Shown: positions 56,501 through 63,889, counted from the stretch's first letter. The stretch: DNA of 64,000 nt from Euleptes europaea (GCF_029931775.1 NC_079325.1:52436286-52500285); one strand, 5' to 3'. A program made the numbers and translations. The notes: generated by a model not told the origin, from the letters alone.

Positions 56501-59500
56501 GGCTAATCTGCATGGCTATTGTGGACTGTAGTCTTTGTTAGTCTGGAGGTTTTCAGGACAGGAAGCCTGTTTAAATTCATAAACATCAGCACAACTTTAA
56601 CAGAAAAGAAGAGAGTTTAGGAATGAATAAGGCTTGGCTTCCCGGGAAGAGGAGGGGGGTCTTTAAACCCCTCTGCGCTGCCTGCACAGACAGCGCAGAG
56701 AGGCTTGACAACCCACCGCCTGCCTTCCCGGGACTCCCGGGAAGAGGGGCGGGGGGTCTTTAAACCCCTCTGCCCCCCCGCGCCTTCACGGGGCTTCCAG
56801 GAAGGTGCGGGGGGGGGGCCTTTAAACAGATCTGCGCCTTCCAGCTGGAAGGTGTAGATCTGTTTAAAGAGGCCCCCCCCCGCGCCTTCCTGGAAGCCCC
56901 GTGAAGGCACGGGGGGGCAGAGGGGTTTAAAGACCCCCCGCCCCTCTTCCCGGGAGTCCCGGGAAGGCAGGCGGTGGGTTGTCAAGCCTCTCTGCGCTGT
57001 CTGCGCAGGCAGCGCAGAGGGGTTTAAAGACCCCCCTCCTCTTCCCGGGAAGCCAAGTGGTTCAAGATGGTGATTTAATAAAGGGAACAGGGCTGTGGGC
57101 TTCACTACAGTGCAGCTCTCCAGGGTCTCAGGCAGAGGTCTTTCACATCACCTACTTGTCTAGTCCCTTTAACTGGCGATGCCGGGGATTTAACCTGAGA
57201 ACTTCTGCATACCAAGCAGAAGCTCTACAAACTGACCCACAGCCCCTCCCCTGATGGCACTTAACACATTTAACACACACACAGTTCTATTACTTCATTT
57301 ATGAGATATCTTCTTCTATTGATTGCCCTGATCTGGATCTCATCAGACCTTGGAAGCTAAGCAGGGTTGGCCTTGGTTAGTATTTGAATGGGAGACCACC
57401 AAGGAAGTCCAGGGTCTCTACGCAGAGGCAGAAAATGGCAAACCACCTCTGAATGTCTCTTGCCTTGAAAAACCCTACGGGGTTGCCATGAGTCAGACGC
57501 AACTTGACAGCACTTTACACACACATTCTATTGATCGTACTGACTTGTGTTGTGTAATATGCCTTGAGTCTCAATGAGAAAGGCAGACTATAAATAATGT
57601 AAATAAATGAATAAAGCATAGGGCCCATCCAAGTAGCCTACCTGAGGAGTGATCCCACACCAGAAGTTGGAGTAGTAAGTTTGGGAATCCAGCATGGGTG
57701 CAATAACAGATTTGTTTTGTGCCATGAGGAACTTCAGAGTCTGGTTGTTGGTCAGGATGCTGTCCGTGTCGGTGAACTAGGGAAGGAATTTGGAAAAGAA
57801 AAAGGAACACATATTACTTCAATGGAAGCCATGGCTGGGAAGTATGCCCTGCTGAGGGAGGACGGGAGGTACCGCACACCCTTCCAAGAGAGAACATCCA
57901 GGCAGGCGGTAAGCCTAAATGGCTTTGAGACTTTGAAAATGGCGGTTCCTGGAGTGGAAGATCAGTGGTCAGGTGAAGTAGAAGGACAGAGTTGCCCTTT
58001 TCTCCAGAGGAACTGATCTCTGTAGTTTGGAGATCAGCTGTAATTCCAGGAAATCTCTGGGCTCCACTGGAGGTTGGCAACCCCCTAGAAGGATGGAAAA
58101 AGAGTATGCCAGAAGAAGAAGAGTTGGTTTTTATATCCTGCTTTTCTCTACCTTTAAGGAATCTCAAAGCGGCTTACAATTGCCTTCCTCCCCACAACAG
58201 ACACCTTGTGAGGCAGTTGGGGCTGAGATAGTTGAGCGAGAACTGTGACTAGCCCAAGGTCACCCAGCAGGCTTCATGCGGAGGAGTGGGGAAAACAACC
58301 CAGTTCACCAGATTAGAGTCCGCCATTCATGTGGAGGAGTGGGAAATCAACCCCGGTTCTCCAAATTAGAGTCCGCCGCTCTTCACCACTACACCACACT
58401 GGCAGGGGAGAAACTGGCCTGGGGGAGAAAGAAAGAGGTTTCTGAAGGATGTTCTGGGGAAGGCCAGGAAATGAAGTAGACCACAGGTTGTGAAGTGGAA
58501 TGGAGGGACAGATGAACACAAAGTGTGTTCCCCTAGACAGAGTGTCGGCAAGAGGGTCCAGGAAACCTGAGCTAGTGTTTCCCTTCCACCCCCCATCTCC
58601 CCTTGCTGGATTATCTTACCAAAATATAGTCAGCCCTCTCAGCCCGGGCAAAATTCAGAGCTCCCTGTTTGAGCTTCATTACATGCTCAAAGCGCTCATC
58701 AGTCCAATGCTTGGGCCCAACTTCATCAGCATAAGAGCTACAAAAGACAAGCAACAGTTTACACTGGTTAAGATTTATTCCCTGGAGAGGGCTGTGGTCC
58801 TAACCGCAATCACAACATCAGTAATTAACAAATTTATTTTTAAGTTATTTAAATTTATTTGAGAGTCATCTCCAGTTACTTCTCTGATCAGTAGGATTCC
58901 TGATGGCCTGTCTCACACAAGGATTTTATTATTGTTATTGTTATTATAACCAAAAAAGGGAATACAAATGGTTAACTGGGAAGCTGTTTGGGGCAAGTAA
59001 ATCCTTAATCTAAATAAAGGGGACTATATGCTAATAAATACAGCAAGGAATGAGCGATCTGATTATACCCAACTACCTAAAAAAAAAATTCTAATGGCAA
59101 TATCTAACTACCAAGCAAAGAAGGAACTAATACATCAGTAAGCTACAAAAATCTAATCATAACAACCTAAGAAATAAATGATGATACACAAATTAAAACA
59201 GTGAGTACAAAATGCGAGAATCAACAGCTAAAATTACAAGGGGGATCCAATAATTTCAACATATATACAAAATGTAGAAGGATTTTTTTGTATAACCAGA
59301 GATTCAGTTCAACCTCTACAGCTCGCTGGCTCTCCTATACGATCTTCCTTCTGTTCTGCATCTACGCTTAGAAAAAGCATTTCTTGTGTGATGTGGCCAG
59401 GCCTTCCAGCCTCACCTGGGACCATCTTCCGCTCTCCACTCAATGTGTCGGTAGTGTCCCTCCATCGCCGTGAGCCATTCCCGAAGTATTTCTGTTGTGT

Positions 59501-59526
59501 TGTCCACGTTGTGATCCGTCGCACAC
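36727..59526 (-). CDS. CERCAM: CERCAM, cerebral endothelial cell adhesion molecule / GLT25-family protein (gene span, first exon outside window)
   Basis: CERCAM is the third vertebrate member of the COLGALT (GLT25, procollagen galactosyltransferase) family, an ER-luminal protein for which galactosyltransferase activity has not been shown. Eleven exons here encode about 528 residues; the human protein has about 595, and the missing N-terminus is the signal-peptide exon. Domain marks in order: [13 protein letters not shown], the DxD-like [106 protein letters not shown] and the ER-retention end RDEL. SGSQKTL near the C-terminus and [14 protein letters not shown] in the middle match CERCAM rather than COLGALT1 or 2. 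All ten junctions have AG/GT borders and matching phases. It lies tandem upstream of CFAP157. Confidence 0.95.
37119..37265 (-). mobile_element. hAT-type MITE, truncated
   Basis: It begins TACGGTTGCCAGG and breaks off after 'gaactgatctctatgg', where Penelope coding sequence begins. Confidence 0.75.
37266..37660 (+). mobile_element. Penelope-like element coding fragment
   Basis: An open frame encodes [20 protein letters not shown], then [19 protein letters not shown] and [12 protein letters not shown]. The FLD...KPTD...HP.H...GQ..R..R pattern is the region after the Penelope reverse-transcriptase core. It is 5' truncated and without an endonuclease. It shows that autonomous Penelope-like elements were active in this lineage. 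Confidence 0.8.
37690..37920 (+). repeat. Sauria-type tRNA SINE, old copy
   Basis: It contains 'agccagtgtggggtaatggttagagtatc', then 'cccaggttcaaatcc' and 'ctcactgggtggccttggttag', a diverged copy of the older subfamily. Confidence 0.7.
38020..38517 (+). repeat. BovB LINE 3' end with (CA)n tail
   Basis: It encodes the degraded BovB reverse-transcriptase C-terminus ([19 protein letters not shown], then FELWCW) and ends 'gggtcgccatgagtcggaagcaacttggtggcac' plus a CA run at 38472-38516. This tail is what the 5S-derived SINEs share. Confidence 0.85.
38730..39300 (+). mobile_element. Possible solo LTR (fossil)
   Basis: It has a TATA-like TATAAAAG near 38971 and an AATAAA near 39194, spaced as in an LTR U3-R-U5, with no coding region. 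The ends and a target duplication are not certain, so the boundaries are approximate. Confidence 0.3.
39829..39856 (-). mobile_element. MITE end remnant
   Basis: Only the terminal 'ccacctggaggttggcaacccta' survives. Confidence 0.6.
41080..41287 (+). repeat. 5S-derived SINE
   Basis: It contains CAGAAGCTAAGCAGGGTCGACC with a damaged middle and the BovB-like tail. It ends about 140 bp from CERCAM exon 11. Confidence 0.82.
41431..41634 (-). CDS. CERCAM: CERCAM exon 11
   Basis: 204 bp. It encodes [18 protein letters not shown] through [10 protein letters not shown]. The acceptor is GTCTTTTCAG and the donor GTAAGA. Confidence 0.94.
41710..41913 (-). mobile_element. hAT-type MITE, complete
   Basis: It is flanked by perfect duplications AGGAGGAT (41702-41709 and 41914-41921). 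Confidence 0.9.
41925..42085 (+). repeat. tRNA-derived SINE, diverged
   Basis: It contains 'cacagctcattagcagagcacg', then 'cagggtcaatccctgacgtttcc', a degraded GGGGCTGTAGCTCAG family copy. Confidence 0.5.
42100..42317 (+). mobile_element. hAT-type MITE, diverged
   Basis: It runs from TAGGATTGCCAACC to 'gagctggcagcccta'. Confidence 0.75.
42945..43222 (+). repeat. CR1 3' end (ATTCTATG tail)
   Basis: It contains 'attaggaagaactttctgacgg' through 'ttggactagatgaccctggtgg' and CTATGATTCTATGAT. Confidence 0.85.
43515..43642 (-). CDS. CERCAM: CERCAM exon 10
   Basis: 128 bp. It encodes [19 protein letters not shown] through [13 protein letters not shown] is the second acidic motif of the family. The donor GT at 43514 restores the codon ATC with exon 11. 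Confidence 0.94.
44052..44841 (+). mobile_element. hAT-type MITE interrupted by a Penelope-like insert
   Basis: The first 26 bp (TAGGGTTGCCAACC...) are separated from the rest by 44078-44642. The remaining body and the right TIR end at 44841. Confidence 0.85.
44078..44642 (+). mobile_element. Palindromic Penelope-like element with a well-formed hammerhead
   Basis: It is flanked by a 16-bp duplication AACCTCCAGGTAATAG (44062-44077 and 44643-44658). Inverted arms of about 100 bp (44110-44210 and 44570-44642) enclose a loop. On the plus strand CTGATGA (44304-44310), a 6-bp stem AATTCT/AGAATT and GAAAC (44333-44337) form the core. AC/GU closes a tiny stem III, GTA is the expected cleavage site, and AGGA/TCCT pair as stem I. 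Confidence 0.8.
45198..45330 (-). CDS. CERCAM: CERCAM exon 9
   Basis: 133 bp. It encodes [19 protein letters not shown] through [11 protein letters not shown]. The acceptor is TTTCCCAG and the donor GTAAAAG. Confidence 0.93.
45345..45648 (-). repeat. Sauria-type tRNA SINE, minus strand
   Basis: It runs from 'agttggtttttaaatgccgactttc' to 'cgctacaccacgttggctcc'. It begins about 15 bp from CERCAM exon 9. Confidence 0.88.
45650..46000 (-). repeat. Sauria-type tRNA SINE, minus strand, internally duplicated
   Basis: Second tandem copy. The block around 'gtgtaggagtggggaaac...ttcaccagat' occurs twice, lengthening the element. Confidence 0.82.
46126..46309 (+). mobile_element. hAT-type MITE
   Basis: It begins TAGGGTTGCCAG, lacks the usual next ~10 bp, and ends CTGGCAACCCTA. 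Confidence 0.78.
46310..46497 (+). mobile_element. hAT-type MITE, adjacent truncated copy
   Basis: It begins mid-body (ttggagtcctggaattactactgatc) and ends 'gagttggcaac', directly after the previous copy. Confidence 0.65.
46811..47448 (+). mobile_element. hAT-type MITE interrupted by a Penelope-like insert
   Basis: It starts TAGAGTTGCCAACC, is broken after position 24, resumes at 47265 and ends near 'cctggcaacctta'. Confidence 0.82.
46835..47264 (-). mobile_element. Penelope-like element with hammerhead core
   Basis: It is flanked by a 14-bp duplication AACCTCCAGGTACT (46821-46834 and 47265-47278). The minus strand carries CTGATGA (47117-47123), a short GC/GC stem and GAAAC (47103-47107). 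A TGGAC/GTCCA pair further on may form stem III. Orientation is opposite to the insert at 44078. Confidence 0.7.
47475..47672 (+). repeat. 5S-derived SINE
   Basis: It contains CGGAAGCTAAATCGGGTCATCC, then the BovB-like tail 'gtcaccataagtctgctgtgactt'. Confidence 0.82.
47978..48158 (-). mobile_element. hAT-type MITE, variant subfamily
   Basis: It runs from 'tagggtgtcgactctggcttggg' to 'ggaggttggcaactctt'. Confidence 0.7.
48195..48665 (-). repeat. L2-like LINE fragment, minus strand
   Basis: It has the 'ggagagagttccacagtttacgg ... ctgtgaagatggg' pattern, with a decayed 3' end near 48200. Confidence 0.45.
48690..49242 (-). repeat. Sauria-type tRNA SINE enlarged by an internal minisatellite
   Basis: It runs from 'gagttggtttttattcctcg' to 'ccactacaccacgctggctc'. 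The middle is expanded by a 53-bp tandem repeat. Confidence 0.88.
48871..49175 (-). repeat. 53-bp tandem repeat (minisatellite) inside the SINE
   Basis: Units begin GGGGAATGAAACCC at 48871 (a short 40-bp unit), then 48911, 48964, 49017, 49070 and 49123, nearly identical. A degenerate unit starts at 49176. Confidence 0.92.
49530..49955 (+). repeat. L2-like LINE 3' end
   Basis: It contains 'tttggaactccctcccactgg ... aaactgccttgggaaccgctatgg ... tagcaaataaataaa', a typical L2-like 3' region. Confidence 0.55.
50020..50150 (+). repeat. Sauria-type SINE remnant
   Basis: It contains 'aagcttactgggtgacctagggctgg' and 'cttacctcacaggtttgttgtg', an old partial copy. Confidence 0.55.
50180..50480 (-). 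mobile_element. Penelope-like element fragment with hammerhead
   Basis: The minus strand reads TGACCA-CTGAAGA (50403-50409), a GGCC/GGCC hairpin, AAAAC in place of GAAAC (50385-50389), then GA, GTT and TGGTCA. TGACCA and TGGTCA pair perfectly as stem I. One core base departs from the consensus. Confidence 0.65.
51008..51114 (-). CDS. CERCAM: CERCAM exon 8
   Basis: 107 bp. It encodes [20 protein letters not shown] through VVNAVDG, the start of the GT25 domain. The acceptor is TCTTTTCAG and the donor GTGACG. Confidence 0.94.
51270..51440 (-). mobile_element. Penelope-type repeat with decayed hammerhead-like core
   Basis: It contains 'cagtagcaccttagagaccaagaagattttcaggg' and 'ctgcagaccaacacggctaccctctgaaa', the same lineage as 9785-9880. 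The core is incomplete. It lies 155 bp upstream (in gene sense) of CERCAM exon 8. Confidence 0.4.
51875..51951 (-). CDS. CERCAM: CERCAM exon 7
   Basis: 77 bp. It encodes [18 protein letters not shown] through KIGFDE, the linker into the second glycosyltransferase domain. The acceptor is CTCTTGCAG and the donor GTAAGAG. Confidence 0.92.
52380..52502 (+). repeat. CR1 3' end (ATTCTAT tail)
   Basis: It contains 'ttggactagatgaccctggtggtccc', then CTATAATTCTA. Confidence 0.8.
52853..52972 (-). CDS. CERCAM: CERCAM exon 6
   Basis: 120 bp. It encodes [19 protein letters not shown] through VHLILEAM, matching human [18 protein letters not shown]. The donor is GTAAGC. Confidence 0.93.
53283..53592 (+). 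repeat. Sauria-type tRNA SINE, near full length
   Basis: It runs from 'gccagcatggtgtagtggttgg' to 'ataaaaactaactcttcttcttgg'. Confidence 0.9.
53925..54330. repeat. DNA-transposon-like repeat, family uncertain
   Basis: The 'gggctgttgattcagtaaaaacc' start, an internal inverted pair (ttcctgaaaaagc / gctttttcaggaa) and 'caagtttggtaaagattgggtc' are familiar from squamate DNA transposons. I cannot fix the superfamily or ends. Confidence 0.4.
54395..54635 (-). repeat. L2-like LINE fragment, minus strand
   Basis: It contains 'gggagggagttccagagctttgatgcc', then 'atagggctttcatgaccagcacc'. Confidence 0.45.
54640..54742 (+). repeat. tRNA-derived SINE 3' part
   Basis: It contains 'gccagactgagtagacaatattgacc' and 'ctgattcagtataaggcagcttcatgtgtt'. 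It ends about 50 bp from CERCAM exon 5. Confidence 0.75.
54794..54998 (-). CDS. CERCAM: CERCAM exon 5
   Basis: 205 bp. It encodes [17 protein letters not shown] through FAYSCQAA, including [17 protein letters not shown]. The acceptor is CATGCAACAG and the donor GTGAGAG. Confidence 0.94.
55655..56153 (+). repeat. LINE endonuclease-domain fragment
   Basis: Broken frames encode [14 protein letters not shown], then [11 protein letters not shown] and [15 protein letters not shown], an AP-endonuclease (EEP) pattern of a non-LTR retrotransposon. The clade is not clear; it is not the CR1 copy type seen elsewhere in the window. Confidence 0.65.
56154..56600 (-). mobile_element. Penelope-like element with hammerhead, inserted in the LINE fragment
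   Basis: The minus strand reads TCCT-CTGAAGA (56267-56273), a GCC/GGC hairpin, GAAAC (56242-56246), then GTC and AGGA. TCCT and AGGA pair as stem I, and stem III is almost absent, as in minimal Penelope hammerheads. The outer end is 'ttgtcgaaggcttcc'. The far end is not defined. Confidence 0.72.
56633..57057. repeat. 425-bp near-perfect palindrome, GC-rich
   Basis: The arms meet at CCAGCTGG near 56845 and mirror each other out to CTTGGCTTCCCGGGAAG and CTTCCCGGGAAGCCAAG. Each arm contains repeated modules (CCCGGGAAG, GGGGGGTCTTTAAACCCC). No target duplication is evident. Confidence 0.93.
57105..57250 (-). repeat. tRNA-derived SINE, minus strand
   Basis: It contains 'ctccagggtctcaggcagaggtc' and 'ccaagcagaagctctacaaactgacccacagcccctcccc', the reverse complement of the family. 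Confidence 0.75.
57320..57527 (+). repeat. 5S-derived SINE
   Basis: It contains TGGAAGCTAAGCAGGGTTGGCC and GAATGGGAGACC, then the BovB-like tail. It lies 115 bp from CERCAM exon 4. Confidence 0.85.
57642..57776 (-). CDS. CERCAM: CERCAM exon 4 (DxD-like motif)
   Basis: 135 bp, phase 0 on both sides. It encodes [18 protein letters not shown] through [14 protein letters not shown] corresponds to the ADTD/VDAD motif of the first glycosyltransferase domain. Confidence 0.94.
57985..58087 (-). mobile_element. hAT-type MITE, truncated
   Basis: It runs from 'ttttctccagaggaactgatc' to 'tggaggttggcaacccccta'. Confidence 0.65.
58105..58405 (-). repeat. Sauria-type tRNA SINE, minus strand
   Basis: It runs from 'agaagaagagttggtttttata' to 'ttcaccactacaccacactggc'. 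Confidence 0.88.
58620..58737 (-). CDS. CERCAM: CERCAM exon 3
   Basis: 118 bp. It encodes [19 protein letters not shown] through ERADYIL, matching DEEGPKHWT. The acceptor is TTTTGTAG and the donor GTAAGA. Confidence 0.93.
58865..59300. other. AT-rich CERCAM intron stretch, no recognised element
   Basis: A (ATT)n-like run near 58925 and A-rich sequence suggest an old retroelement tail, but nothing identifiable remains. Confidence 0.3.
59416..59526 (-). CDS. CERCAM: CERCAM exon 2
   Basis: 111 bp. It encodes [18 protein letters not shown] through IEWRAEDGP, matching the family WCATDHN block. The first base completes the Trp codon started in the missing exon 1. The acceptor is GCTTCCCAG and the donor GTGAG. 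Confidence 0.93.
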
Positions 59527-59815
59527 CTGGGAAGCCAAGATGCAAACCAGAGGTCAGTTCCTCCCGCATTGTTCAGTCTCACCTGAAAGACTTAAGAACT
59601 GGAGAAAAGCCCTGGATCAGACCAAAGGTCCATCTCGTCCTGCCTCCTGTTTTCCACACTGTCCACCAAGATGCCCTCAGAAGGCCTACAAGTAAGGCAT
59701 AGAGCTCCTCTGTCTTACCAGCTGGTTGTTGCTCTTCAATAACAAGTATTGAGAGGTATAATGCCTGCAAACATGGAGGTTCCATTTGTAGCCATGGTGG
59801 CTGGTAGCAACTGAC

Positions 59816-60145
59816 GGAGAGCCAGTGTGGCGTAGTGGTTAAGAGCGGTGGGTTCTGATCTGGAGAACTGGGTTTGATTCCCTGTTCATCCACATGAGCG
59901 GTGGACTCAGGAGAACCAGGTTTCATTCCTCACTTCTCCACATGAGGACTGGGTTTGATTCCCCACTCCTCCACATGAAGCCTACTGGGTGACCTTGGGC
60001 CAGTCACAGTTCTCTCAGAACTCTCTTAGCCCCACCTACCTCACAAGGTGCCTGTTGTGGGGAAAGGAAGGAGATTGTAAGCCACTTTGAGACTCCTTAA
60101 GGTAGAAAAAAGCAGGGTATAAAAACCAACTCTTCTTCTTCTCCT
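59816..60145 (+). repeat. Sauria-type tRNA SINE with internal duplication
   Basis: It runs from 'gagccagtgtggcgtagtgg' to 'ataaaaaccaactcttcttctt'. The 'ccacatgag...gggtttgattccc' block is repeated three times. Confidence 0.88.
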
Positions 60146-60153
60146 CTCCTCCA

Positions 60154-60362
60154 TAGGGTTGCCAACCTCCAGGTAGTAGCTGGAGATCTCCTGCTATTAC
60201 AACTGATCTCCAGCCAATAGAGATCTGTTCACCTGGAGAAAATGGCCGCTTTGGCCATTGGACTGTATGGCATTGAAGTCCCTGCTGTCCCCAAACCCTG
60301 CCTTCCTCAGGCTCCGTCCCAAAAATCTCCAGGTATTTCCCAGCCCAGAGCTGGCAACCCTA
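60154..60362 (+). mobile_element. hAT-type MITE, complete
   Basis: It is flanked by perfect duplications CTCCTCCA (60146-60153 and 60363-60370). It inserted at the 3' end of the SINE. Confidence 0.9.
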
Positions 60363-60769
60363 CTCCTCCATAACTATGGCAAATCCCCTTTAAAAACTAC
60401 CTAAGCTAGCGGTCATCCCTACAACTTGTAGCAGCAAATTCCCTAAGACAATTATATGTTACATGAAAAAGGATTTTTTTTAACTGCCCATCAGTTCTGC
60501 CGGGAACCCCAACGTCTGCCTCAACAGCTGAGAGAGACCTCAAGGGCAGGGTAGGCCGTCCAGATGGTTTTGCGCCATCTCTGAGAGCCAGAGGAATGTG
60601 GGGAAGCGCTTCCTGGAAGCGCCATGTAGACCCTATCCTGGAGAAACAACTCTACTCCAAGACTGGGTGGCTCCCCCCTTGCACACGGACCAAATCCCAG
60701 CAAGGTGGGAAAATATTTAAGATTTATAAATGGTTTTTTTAAGTTACACTAGGATTGCGTCCAGTCTGC

Positions 60770-61175
60770 CAGTGAAGATTATCTTCCTAAACTCGCTCTC
60801 TGTGCCCTGCCTGCAGATGAGGGGCGGTGGCAACCAAGGACAGGGCTTTTCTTTTTCATTGGTGGCCCTTCGTCTTGGGAAAGCTCTTCCCCCTTAAGGC
60901 TCCCCTGGCACCGACCCTACTCTCCTTTAGATGCCAAGCCCAAACATTTCCATTGGCCCAGGCTTTTAATGGAGGGGCTCCATCTTTTTAAAATTGTTTT
61001 ATGGTGTGAGGGCAATTTCACAAAGCTCATCTTGGCTTCTGGCTGTTCTGGCTTAGGTTGTTCTTACGTCCTGGCTGGGTTTTACAGTTGTTTATTTGTT
61101 TTCATGCTGTGTTTTATGATTTTATTGTACTATTTGACTTTATGAACCATTTCAAGCAGGTCTCTGGAGAATGTA
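60770..61175 (+). repeat. L2-like LINE 3' fragment
   Basis: It contains 'ggacagggcttttctttttcattggtggccc', then 'ttggccccaggctttt'-like sequence and a 3' end near 'tgtactatttgactttatgaacc'. Confidence 0.45.
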
Positions 61176-61904
61176 CATTCTAAATAGATAGCCTTGTCAA
61201 CGAAAGCTCAATTTAATACCAATGTACGTGTAAAAGCAAAGCCTACAATTATCCCCTTTTTAAAAAACGAGTTAGTGATTCTCTATAATATTCAAAACCA
61301 GTTAGCAAACAAACTGACTCAGTGGCCACGTTGTTAGACAAAATGCTCGGTTAAGAATTATTATATGGGGGAATTAGCATCCAATAACCGGCACTGGACA
61401 TAACCTGCAGGATCTAACCTGTGTCTCTGGTTCACAGGAGGGGTCGACCTGGCCGTGGTTCCTTGGTTGCCTGTTTCGTGGGACGGGATAGGAGCCCTTT
61501 CAGTGGCAGTTCGGGCTGGCCGTCATGTCTGGAAAGGTGGTGGCACGCATCTGTTGGGGTTGCCATGACCAGTCTGGGAGATTGGCATCCTGTTTGCTTA
61601 CAACGTCACATCACACCAAACCACTAAAGGCTGCTTTACTATATAACGAAGAACCCCTCTGACGAACATCTTTTGAGAAATAAATAAATAATGTGCTAAA
61701 ACCATAAGTTCGGAGACCAGGGACTGCCAAATTATTACTGGTGCTGGATCTAGCTTCTAACTCCAGAAGACGTCATCCTGTATCTCTCCAGAATAAATAA
61801 CGTCATTAATCTTTTATTCCTGTTTTGTACTGGTGTGGTCTAATGCATAAAGAATTCAGCACTGACTTTCTGTTTTTTATTTATATAGACAATTATATCC
61901 TCCC

Positions 61905-62092
61905 CCCCCCAATGCAGCTTCCCCCCTCTCCATTTTTATCTTCACAACAAGAGCACTGTAAGGTAGGAGAGGCTTAGAGAGAGGGACTATCCCAAGGTCA
62001 CACCATAAGTTTCCATGGCACAGAGAGGATTCAAACCTGGCTCTCCCAGACCTTAGTCCAATATTCTAACCACTCCACCAGGCAGGCTTCTG
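61905..62092 (-). repeat. Old Sauria-type SINE, minus strand
   Basis: It contains 'atcttcacaacaagagcactgtaaggtagg', 'ccaaggtcacaccataag' and 'ttcaaacctggctctcccag', then 'ctaaccactccaccaggc'. Confidence 0.65.
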
Positions 62093-62439
62093 CAGAAAAT
62101 GTCTCCCACTAGACATGTGAATGATCACATATCTGATAAGTAAGAATTGTTTCCTGCGCCCAAAGAGGGTCTGTTCTTTTTTTAAAATGACAATTCTTGT
62201 CTTTAAGATTAAGACAAGCAAACAGAAAGGAAAGTGATGAAGCAGGACTGTCTGTATGCAAGGAGGCATACGTTCTCTGACTGCTCCTCTCCAAAGAAAG
62301 TGGGATTTTGAAACCTATGAACATACAAAGCTGCCTTAAAACAAACCAGACCATCAACCAATCTAGCCTTACCTTGTCTTCTCTGGCAGTGGCTCTTCAT
62401 GGTTTCAGACAGAGATGGATCTTGCCCAACACCTACTCC

Positions 62440-62638
62440 CCACCACCTCCAGGTGGTGGCTGGAGATCTCCTGTTATTACAGCTGATGTCCAGCTGATAG
62501 AGATCAGTTCACCAGGAGAAAATGGCTGCTTAGGCAATTGGACTCTATGGCATTGAACTCCCTCCTTTCTCCAAACCCCACCCTCCTCAGGCTCTGCCTC
62601 CAAAATATCCAGGTATTAACCCAGAGCTGGCAACCCTA
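62440..62638 (+). mobile_element. hAT-type MITE, left end lost
   Basis: It begins 'cacctccaggtggtggctggagatc' and ends 'gagctggcaacccta'. Confidence 0.75.
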
Positions 62639-62664
62639 CCAAGATCCTTTAACTGGAGACTCCA

Positions 62665-62740
62665 GGTATTGAATCAGAGACCCTCTGCATGCCAAGCTCA
62701 TGCTGTACCACAGCGTAGCAGCTCCTGCCCCCAAATCAAA
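62665..62740 (-). repeat. tRNA-derived SINE fragment, minus strand
   Basis: It contains 'gaatcagagaccctctgcatgccaagctc', the reverse complement of the A-to-B-box region. Confidence 0.55.
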
Positions 62741-63134
62741 TCAAGCCCCCTACTTCTGAATGACTTCCTCATCAAATCTGCAAGCCTGATTTATTGCATG
62801 TCATGCTGCAGAGCCAGGCTAGTAAAAGTCTGTATTCATCAGGACTTTTATGAAGTGGTTGGCAAAGTTGGCTTCTAACAGGCTTGATCTGGAAGCAAAT
62901 GAAACGTCACATTGGCCACAGTAACTCTGCACATGTCTCTAAGAACCAGCTAGGAATTCTACAATTACAGTCTGCTGTCCTTGTCTCTCCCTGGCCAATT
63001 GCTTGAAATGACACGTTCGTTTTCCAAATGGCCACCCCATCATCTTTCAATGTATTTATAGCTTGTGGTTTGTGGCCTGGACTCTTTGTAAAAAACCAAA
63101 CCTGCATTTGCTGGGATGTCCACTTTCTAAGGAG

Positions 63135-63345
63135 AGAGGGGCTGTGGCTCAGTGGTAGAGCATCTGCTTGGCATGCAGAAGGTCCCAGGTTCAATCCTCA
63201 GCATCTCCAGTTAAAGGACCAGGCAAGTAGGTGATGTGAAAGACCTCTGCTGAGACCCTGGGAAGCCACTGCCAGTCTGAGTAGACAATACTGACTTTGA
63301 TGGACCAAGGGTCTGATTCAGTGTAAGTCAATTTCATGTGTTTAT
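63135..63345 (+). repeat. tRNA-derived SINE, full length
   Basis: It runs from GGGGCTGTGGCTCAGTGGTAG through GGTTCAATCCTC to 'ctgattcagtgtaagtcaatttcatgtgttt'. Confidence 0.88.
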
Positions 63346-63354
63346 GAGTTCACC

Positions 63355-63512
63355 AGGAGACCACAGGCTCAGTTCCTGCTATCTCCAGTTAAATGACTTC
63401 CAGTAGCAAATCTGGGAAAGAACTTTCTCTGTTTGAGACCCTGAAGAGCTGCTGCCAGCCAGAACAGGAAATACTGAACCCTATGGATTGACTAGGTATA
63501 AAGTAGATTCTT
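63355..63512 (+). repeat. tRNA-derived SINE, diverged and tandem
   Basis: It contains 'aggctcagttcctgctatctccagtt', then 'gaccctgaagagctgctgccagcc'. Confidence 0.6.
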
Positions 63513-63889
63513 ATGTTCATAAGGATAACCGAGCATTCACAGGAAGGGGCACGAAGAAGCTCGCAGAAGAGTTCTCCTTTTCTATCCTACTTTTCTTCTA
63601 AAAAATAGCATTCACAGTGGCTTATAAATCCAAAATCCAAAATCAATAAAATGATCTAAAAGACAGTCCTGTAACAGCAACAACAAAGCAGGTGAAAGCA
63701 CAACAGCACTCAGTCAAAGTAGCATGTCCTGCTTTTTAAGCACACGAACACACACACAATGACAGCAATTTAAATGGTACAGAAAAGAAGCTACAAAACA
63801 GGGGCTGTCCCTGGTAAATAGGAACAACTGGGGCATACTGAATGCAAGTGTGTAAATGTCATGCAAAACAGTCCAGCTCCATGTTTCCT

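Noticed and set aside
56617-57105. Open frames across the palindrome
   Set aside because: They are mirror-image translations of the GC-rich arms, with no domain.
36727-59526. COLGALT1 or COLGALT2 instead of CERCAM
   Set aside because: The C-terminal SGSQKTL, the [14 protein letters not shown] block and YFPTKNRQR match CERCAM more closely than the two enzymes.
63135-63210. Functional tRNA gene
   Set aside because: A- and B-box-like sequences are followed by a SINE body, and no proper cloverleaf or terminator is seen.
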